Shown here: positions 58,032-64,000 of the stretch, in pieces
How the letters are laid out: every line of letters begins with the position of its first letter
Position numbering within the stretch: the first letter of the stretch is position 1
Source: Populus alba
Lineage: Eukaryota; Streptophyta; Magnoliopsida; Malpighiales; Salicaceae
Length of the DNA: 64,000 nt
Direction of reading: 5' to 3'
Assembly (NCBI RefSeq): GCF_005239225.2
Contig: NC_133287.1
Coordinates: forward strand, 14,985,493 to 15,049,492
Made by a program: the position numbers and the translations under genes
Notes under the pieces: model-generated
Told to the model about the DNA's origin: nothing
What the model saw: the letters and a program-made list of their open reading frames with translations, nothing else
The model's database searches: none

Positions 58032-59374
58032 ATGGTTTTTGCTAATTTTCTTGGCGTGGTCTTGTTGATGGAGTTAATAGCAGGTGGTTTTAGATTTGGA
58101 GCAGACGGCCTGAGCATGAACTACTATGTTTTCAATTGCCCGTTAGCAGAGCCAATTTTGAGGAGCACAGTGACAAGTGCTTTGCAGTCTGATCCTACCT
58201 TAGCAGCTGCTCTTGTTAGAATGCATTTTCATGATTGCTGGATACAAGTAATCAACCCTCTTCTCTCTTTACTGTTTACGCTCTCATTGCACATACACCT
58301 CTCTCACATTCATGTGGAGTTTACGTGTAGTTTTGTTAAAAGGTTCCACAAGTCAAGTGTTAGGGTTAATATATATAGATACAAATACCAGCAAGAGTGT
58401 CCAATGATCTCTCTTTGTGTTTGACTGTTGAAATAACTTGAAATAGGGATGTGATGGGTCTATCCTGCTGGACTCAACAAAGGATAACACAGCAGAGAAG
58501 GATTCTCCAGGAAATCTGAGTGTTAGAGGCTTTGAATTAATTGATGATGTAAAGGAGCAACTTGAAAACCAATGCCCTGGTGTTGTCTCCTGTGCTGATA
58601 TTATTGCAATGGCTGCTAGAGAGGCTGTTTCTTGGGTAACAAAATTCTTTCAATATTCTGTTTCTTCTTCTTCTTCTTCTTCTTCTTTCACTGCTTAGCA
58701 TCTACTGATATATGAATTGTCTGGTGATGGCGGGAATCACAGTCAGGAGGTCCAGTGTATGACATACCAAAAGGAAGAAAAGATGGGAGAAGGTCTAAAA
58801 TTGAAGACACTATCAATTTGCCTTTCCCCACTTTTAATGCCTCCGAGCTCGTTAGAGTCTTCGGCCAACGTGGTTTCAGTGCCCAAGACATGGTTGCTTT
58901 GTCTGGTAAGTATCATCTTCTTCACCTATCAAATTACTAGGCGTGTCAAGGTTCTCATCGTCGTTCTGTGGTCATCACTTGGTTTATGTAGGGGCACATA
59001 CGCTGGGAGTGGCAAGGTGCTCATCGTTCAAAACTAGGTTGAGTGACCCTGTTGATCCAACTATGGACTCAGACTTTTCAAAGGCATTGGCCAAAACATG
59101 CAGTGGTGGGGACAATGCAGAACAACCCTTTGACGTGACAAGAAATAATTTTGATAGCTTCTACTTCCAAGCATTGCAAAGGAAAGCTGGAGTCCTGTTT
59201 TCAGACCAAACCCTATACAATAATCCAAAAACCAAAGCAATTGTCAATAACTATGCTATGAACCAGGCCATGTTTTTCCTTGATTTTCAACGGGCAATGG
59301 TGAAAATGAGCTTGCTTGATGTTAAGGAAGGATCAAAAGGAGAAGTAAGAGCAGATTGCCGTAAAGTAAACTAA
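58032..59374 (+). CDS. PER47: Class III secretory peroxidase, PER47-like
   Basis: Four exons (58032-58247, 58447-58635, 58743-58905, 58992-59374) give 316 aa, with the standard class III intron positions. A hydrophobic signal peptide (about residues 1-27) sends it to the secretory pathway and cell wall. The distal site RMHFHDC (Arg63, His67) and the proximal heme ligand in [10 protein letters not shown] (His192) are present. So are eight-cysteine-type positions such as [29 protein letters not shown] and ADCRKVN. The enzyme uses H2O2 to oxidise phenolics, for example in lignin or suberin formation. Segments [17 protein letters not shown] and [17 protein letters not shown] match what I recall of Arabidopsis PER47 (At4g33420). 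One oddity: the nearly invariant Phe after HFHDC is Trp70. A (TTC)n tract lies in intron 2. Confidence 0.92.
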
Positions 59375-59799
59375 ATGTTGTGAGATGGTTCTTGTAGATT
59401 AAGAGAAGAGACTTGTCCTTTGAGTAGATTATTGATGATTCCGGTCTTATATGTGATGGATTATCCTTGTACTTTTTGTATACTTTGTTTAAAGATGCAA
59501 TAAAATTATCAATAAAGAGTGTGGTTCTATTTCTTGTTTGTCTTGAAGATTTAGTTCTATTCAAGAAGCACAAGCGAATCCTAAAGAAAATCATCTGATA
59601 ATGCTGACAAGAAACAAGAAATGGAAAGGCTAAAGCTAGAGTCAGATAGAGCACAGCTGCAACTTGTTTCCAGCTGCTGGAAGCCTGAGTAGCATCTGCG
59701 GCAGAGGTAAGGTAGGAGAAGCAGCAAGCAGAGCTTCACAGCAGCAAATCGAAAGCAGAGAAGCCAGCAGAAACAGACTATTTAAAGTAATCAAGAAAG
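59375..59799. other. Peroxidase 3' UTR and spacer
   Basis: 3' UTR with AATAAAATTATC near 59499, then spacer before the broken F-box copy. No gene is seen. Confidence 0.5.
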
Positions 59800-59862
59800 C
59801 TCCTGGTATATCTCTACCATGGATTAGGAAGGATCCAACAGGGCGGTGGTTGAATGCATTAC
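59800..59862 (-). pseudogene. Remnant of a duplicated F-box/DUF295 3' end
   Basis: On the minus strand it reads IQPPPCWILPNPW followed by TAG (59814-59816), against IQPPPCWFLPNPW followed by TAG in the intact gene 171 bases upstream. Flanking words (AGCTCCTGGTATAT against AACTCCTGATATGG) also match. The frame is not open further upstream. Confidence 0.75.
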
Positions 59863-59984
59863 AGAAAGTTGATAGCACAACAAATATCAAGAAGCAATCC
59901 ATCAGACAAAGCTAGCAAGAAACAAGTGACATCCAGATAGAACAGAGCCTAATTACCATCATGGAAACTCCTGATATGGATCTA

Positions 59985-61481
59985 CTACCATGGATTTGGA
60001 AGGAACCAACAGGGTGGAGGTTGAATCTTCAGTGCATCCAATTGATAAAAATGCTTGCCACTTTTGTCTTTCAAGTTATAAACACCCATATCATGGCCAC
60101 CATACAAATAATCCTCGTTCATTCGCTCCCAGTAATCATCAGTAAAGTAAACAGAATTCTTTTCACATCCCGGAAGATCGCAAGCTAAGACTGACGCGGA
60201 GTGATTTCCACCCACGAATACTGCTTGATCATCCAACGATGTCATGCTCACCCATGTTTCCTTGTCAAAATCCATCCTAAACAAGCCAAATAGCAATGTC
60301 CTGTATGCACAAACCAAAGGTTCAGCAGCCTTGTCAGTAAGCAAGTCTCCTTCGCGCAAAACCCTACCTTCCTCGTCAACAAATTCCCCTATGCGCCTCA
60401 CAACGAGCAAAACCCCACCAGATGATTCCACCAGGTAAAGTCTGGAGGTGTAAAGATCACTCGAAACATTCAGCGTTTGCCGCAATGGTGCACTCCAGAA
60501 AAGACTCGTTATGGTCTGTGTGCTTACAGGAAAACTATCAGATCCCAAGTCCCAAACAGCAAGACTGCCACAATTCGCGAGTGCATATAGCTTATTTTCA
60601 TGGCACATAATATCATGGAACGGGGCATCCATACCTTCAAGATACATCCATGACATTGCCCCACTGTCTCCACACTGACAGAAAGCGATTTTCGAGTTTT
60701 GACAGCAGATTAGTACCACTCCGTAGCTCTTGTTAAGACATGGGTCGCATGACAAAATAGCTTTTTGAATGAAGTGCTCTCTCAGCTGTCTTGAACACGT
60801 CCACCCCCTATAAAATCTTGAATCTGAGGCAGCTTCAGGAGCAAATTCAATAAGGTATTCGCCTCCATTATCCATATCCTCACTTATTCTCCCCAAGAAA
60901 GTGTCCATTGCAGGAAGTTCTGTTCGTTTCTCGGTTAGAGGGTTGAAAACAAAAAGGGTGTTTCTTTCACAGTTGATGGAGATCATATATCCATGAGATG
61001 ATCCAACACAAAAACCCTGATAACAAATCTCCTTCGACGCGCCATACTTGCTACTATAAAGTTGTCCTTCTTCAATACTGAATAGCTTGGTACTGGTGTC
61101 GCTGCTCGCCCTACTTTCTTCATCTTGAGGAGGAATCAAGAGCCAAGGAATTCGATGGAACTTTGTGTAGAGTTTAAGTTGTTTCGCTACAGAATTCCAA
61201 TGCAAACAAACAGTTTTGGCTCGTTGAACATCGACGAAGGACAGACGGTTAAGAATTGGAAGTAAAACATCACCAACAAGCTGACCCCATTTGGGCATTG
61301 ATGATGATCTTCTTTTGGCTTCAGTGTTAGCAATGCTTGGCGGTGATGGTGATCCTCTCATTCTTTTGATAGCCATTGGAATTATTATGGAACGTTGCTT
61401 AAATCTGTTCAGATATAAATAGAGAGGTTCGATCGATAGTTTCCCTTTCCTGCATGGATTCTTGATGGGATTTGAATTCAT
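59985..61481 (-). CDS. F-box protein with DUF295 domain
   Basis: Single-exon gene of 498 codons. The F-box (LVGDVLLPILNRLSFVDVQRA, about residues 68-102, then VCLHWNSVAKQ) would bind SKP1 in an SCF ubiquitin ligase. The rest is a beta-propeller-like DUF295 region, with GSSHGYMISINCERNTLFVF, FNPLTEKRTELP and, at the end, SLDDQAVFVGGNHSASVLA and DDYWERM. The target is unknown. The first ATG is at 61481; the second in-frame ATG (MAIKRMRG, residue 36, 61376) may be the real start. It sits next to the region shared with the upstream remnant, and the 35-residue extension is basic and atypical. Copies of both its ends lie next to it, so it belongs to a fast-duplicating cluster. Confidence 0.88.
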   Translation of the reverse strand: MNSNPIKNPCRKGKLSIEPLYLYLNRFKQRSIIIPMAIKRMRGSPSPPSIANTEAKRRSSSMPKWGQLVGDVLLPILNRLSFVDVQRAKTVCLHWNSVAKQLKLYTKFHRIPWLLIPPQDEESRASSDTSTKLFSIEEGQLYSSKYGASKEICYQGFCVGSSHGYMISINCERNTLFVFNPLTEKRTELPAMDTFLGRISEDMDNGGEYLIEFAPEAASDSRFYRGWTCSRQLREHFIQKAILSCDPCLNKSYGVVLICCQNSKIAFCQCGDSGAMSWMYLEGMDAPFHDIMCHENKLYALANCGSLAVWDLGSDSFPVSTQTITSLFWSAPLRQTLNVSSDLYTSRLYLVESSGGVLLVVRRIGEFVDEEGRVLREGDLLTDKAAEPLVCAYRTLLFGLFRMDFDKETWVSMTSLDDQAVFVGGNHSASVLACDLPGCEKNSVYFTDDYWERMNEDYLYGGHDMGVYNLKDKSGKHFYQLDALKIQPPPCWFLPNPW

Positions 61482-61631
61482 ATCAGAAACCTAACCAATC
61501 CTGTTGCTATCAGGATTTTTTTTTTCTTGAAACATTATTTTTTCTTAAAAAACAAAGGCAGAGAAAAGCAAATAACATAATAATAATCTTAACCGTTCTT
61601 GTTAAATTTGGATTAGGATTGGATTTTATAA

Positions 61632-61728
61632 TGATGATCCTCTCTTTCTTTTGATAGCCATTGGAATTATCGCGGAGCGTTGCTTAAAATCTCTTCAGGC
61701 TTGATAGTTTGGCCCTTCCTTTCTTGGA
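61632..61728 (-). pseudogene. Remnant of a duplicated F-box 5' end
   Basis: Matches 61344-61456, covering the second ATG region (CTTTTGATAGCCATTGGAATTAT in shared form) and the leader (CGTTGCTTAAA, TTCAG). The remnant lacks about 25 bases that in the intact copy include ATATAAATAGAGAGG. Offset is about 286 bases. Only the first codons are present, so it is a dead fragment. Confidence 0.8.
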
Positions 61729-63850
61729 TTAGGGACTAGATTGGTGTTCCGTGTGAAGCAGCGGACCAGACCAAAAGGATTTTTAACTTCAAAGAAAAAA
61801 TTAGAAAATGATTATATATTTTGAAAAATTAGGAGAAATTCAAAACCTAGTTAAATCTTAATTAGTTTAATAATAAGATTTTAAAAAATAAGATAACAAC
61901 AATAAATAAAAAATTATTGCCCAGGACAAAATTGATCAGCTAACATGTGAAACCCGTGACTTAAAAATAAGATATGTTCAAATTACATGTCTATGGTGAA
62001 TTATATGTCATTAGATCGAGATAATTCAATAAAAAAAAATATTGATAAATAAAAACAAAACTGAAAAAATTAAGAGATAAATAGAGATCATGATATTTAA
62101 TATCACAACACAGATCATTTGTCCGATTATATTTAATGAGTTTGTTTATTAAAATTATTTTTTAACAGAAATCAACAAATAAATAAAATTTGTTGAATAA
62201 AATAAATCATGCAAAGTTGCACATATTAAAAATATTGTAAAAAAAATAAATTTAATCAATATAAAAAACAATTATAGATGAATCATGCTAACATCTTCAA
62301 AAATTAAATACACCAAATATAATTCAAAATTATCATCATTTACAAAATACTAAATAAGCCAAAAATTTCACAGAGAATGAGTATTAATTAAACAAAAACT
62401 TAAAATTATGTAAAAATAACATATAAAAAAAGTATTATTTAAAAAAAAAATCAAAAGAACAAAAAAAAAAAAAAAAAAAAAGAGGTTAGACACTGCTTGG
62501 CATTGTAAGTCAGGCCAAGCATCTATCCCATCAAAAAATGACCCTCGTGTAGGCCATTTATATATTTTTTTTTTGTTAAGTTAATGGGGCAAACAACATT
62601 GTCTGCTCAAATTTCTTTTGAAAAAAAATAAACGCCATGACATCAGGATTCCTAGATTCCAGCCATTATGGTGGTTGAAAAAACAGAATTCATGTTTTTT
62701 AAATTAAAAACTTATTTTCAACCCAAAACACCATAGAAACCTTGTTAAACTAATTTATGACCTTAAAAAATGCAACAACAAAAAATGCCTCAAAATCCGA
62801 AACCTAAAATCTTTTCAAATTTCATATCTATGTTTCTTAGGAACTTTCAAGTATAAAAAAAAATAAAAAAAAAAACAAAAAAAAAAAACACTGAGTTCGT
62901 AATCCTCTCATCATATTAAAAAATTTGATATAAAAGTCGATTGTTTTAGTGGCTAGAATTGCGGTCAACAACAACTTTTTCTCTATATTGGAATTCAGCG
63001 AGTCCTTCTCTCTCATCCCACAAAAAAAATTAAAAAATAGAAAAAATTGAAGTTTGATATCAAAATTAGATTTTTGAAAATTAAAAAAAATAGTTATTTA
63101 AGAAAAAAAAAAGAACAAAAATAAAATTTTAATATAAATTTTAAAACCGCCACCACCTATTTCAATCAAAAACTTCAATGTCAGTAATAGGAGAGAATTA
63201 AGATCTGCTTATCTCCATTATTAGGTATTTCAAGAATCATCTGAGCACATTGTAGAAGAAATTCCCTGCTCCAGCTTAATAAGCCTAACTATACTGCATG
63301 TGTCCTCAAGATTCTGCATGGTTAGGAATTAGAGATGAAAATTTAATTTGAACTTCAGGAATACCAACCTGACTTAACCTTATTTAGATGAGAATGTTCT
63401 GGATATTTACCTTATTTAATGGGTAATAAATAAAATATGTATATTATCAAACTCGAATTAAAACATGTCTGAAACTAATCTGAAACATATATTTATATTA
63501 TATAAATATATTTGTAGAATATTTAGATTTGTTTTTTAATATAATACATTAAATATTTTTTATCATATATTAATTAATATTTTTTTTATTAAATAATAAA
63601 TAATTGTCAGATAATAATACTCATATAAATATTCAAAACTATAAATATCTAAATTTTTTATCTAATAAATAATAAATAGAATATAAATATTAAAATATTT
63701 TACTCGTGAGTACTCGTTACAATCTCTATTAGAAATGACTCAAACCTCGAAAAGTATTTTATGTGGTAGTAAAGACTAGTGAAGGCCTTATACTTTAACT
63801 GCCCAACACCATTGACAAAATCTGAAGAGCTTGAATTTTCTTTCACAACT
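61729..63850. other. AT-rich intergenic DNA
   Basis: No gene is seen. A-rich low-complexity runs occur near 62440-62482 and 62857-62890. Confidence 0.45.
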
Positions 63851-64000
63851 ACATCCAGTGGCGGAGCCAGAGATTTTTAATTGAGGGGGCAAATTATTAA
63901 CAAATACTATATTATATAGACATGTATTAAAAATCAATTCAAAACATATATATTAATTCATATCAATTCAAAACATATATATTAATTCATATCAAGTAAA
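63851..64000 (+). repeat. Transposon-end-like motif and 29-bp tandem repeat
   Basis: CAGTGGCGGAGCCAGAGATTT followed by GAGGGGGCAAATTATT is a phrase I associate with a widespread plant transposon end (recalled). After it, a 29-base unit (ATCAATTCAAAACATATATA and onward) is repeated at 63933 and 63962 and may continue past the window. Confidence 0.5.

Noticed and set aside
57809..58045. 78-codon frame overlapping the peroxidase start
   Set aside because: It covers the promoter and 5' UTR in another frame; the peroxidase frame has a signal peptide and domain support.
1..64000. tRNA, rRNA and microRNA genes
   Set aside because: Scanned by eye for cloverleaf landmarks and long precursor hairpins; none convincing. 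tRNAscan-SE or small-RNA data would be needed to exclude them.

Overview
The window is nuclear DNA of a eudicot plant. Genes have many GT-AG introns, and AT-rich intergenic DNA is packed with decayed LTR retrotransposons. The gene content and an AT-rich dispersed repeat (element S below) suggest Populus or another Salicaceae. That placement is inferred from recalled repeat style and gene order; no search was run. No prokaryotic, viral or CRISPR system is present.

Layout. (1) 1-6.3 kb: two tandem minus-strand hotdog-fold thioesterase genes. The left copy lacks its last exon inside the window; the right copy is complete (3 exons, 156 aa). (2) 6.4-25.3 kb: a gene-poor transposon block. It holds an element S copy, a LINE reverse-transcriptase fragment, a ~2.08-kb Ty3-gypsy (Tat/Ogre-like) 5' LTR with primer-binding site and a nonsense-riddled gag, a heavily decayed Ty1-copia pol, and several minisatellites. 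(3) 25.3-27.6 kb: a VQ-motif gene (VQ31-like) with a 5'-UTR intron and two short uORFs. (4) 28-30.2 kb: a probable minus-strand LTR. (5) 31.3-45.2 kb: the gene-dense core. It has an E-type PPR gene (SLG1-like, minus), a divergent makorin E3 ligase gene (5 exons, plus) and a CLPTM1-family membrane protein gene (12 exons, plus). (6) 45.3-50.4 kb: unidentified coiled-coil and other coding fragments on the minus strand, a copia LTR/gag fragment, and several element S copies. (7) 50.6-55.7 kb: a five-exon PHD-finger gene of the MMD1/MS1 group. (8) 58.0-61.5 kb: a four-exon class III peroxidase (PER47-like) and a single-exon F-box/DUF295 gene flanked on both sides by broken copies of its own ends. 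(9) 61.7-64 kb: AT-rich intergenic DNA.

The genes are ordinary plant housekeeping and regulatory genes and do not form one pathway. The order VQ31, SLG1, CLPTM1 matches what I recall as Arabidopsis At5g08480, At5g08490 and At5g08500; this supports the orthology calls, with makorin as an extra gene. I found no convincing undescribed system. The most useful leads are: the altered HGG motif in one thioesterase copy, the Phe-to-Trp change beside the distal heme site of the peroxidase, a G-box hairpin in the gypsy LTR, a strong G-quadruplex motif before the PHD gene, a spliced uORF before the VQ gene, an organelle-like block in a CLPTM1 intron, and unidentified coding fragments between 100-bp direct repeats near 46-48 kb.
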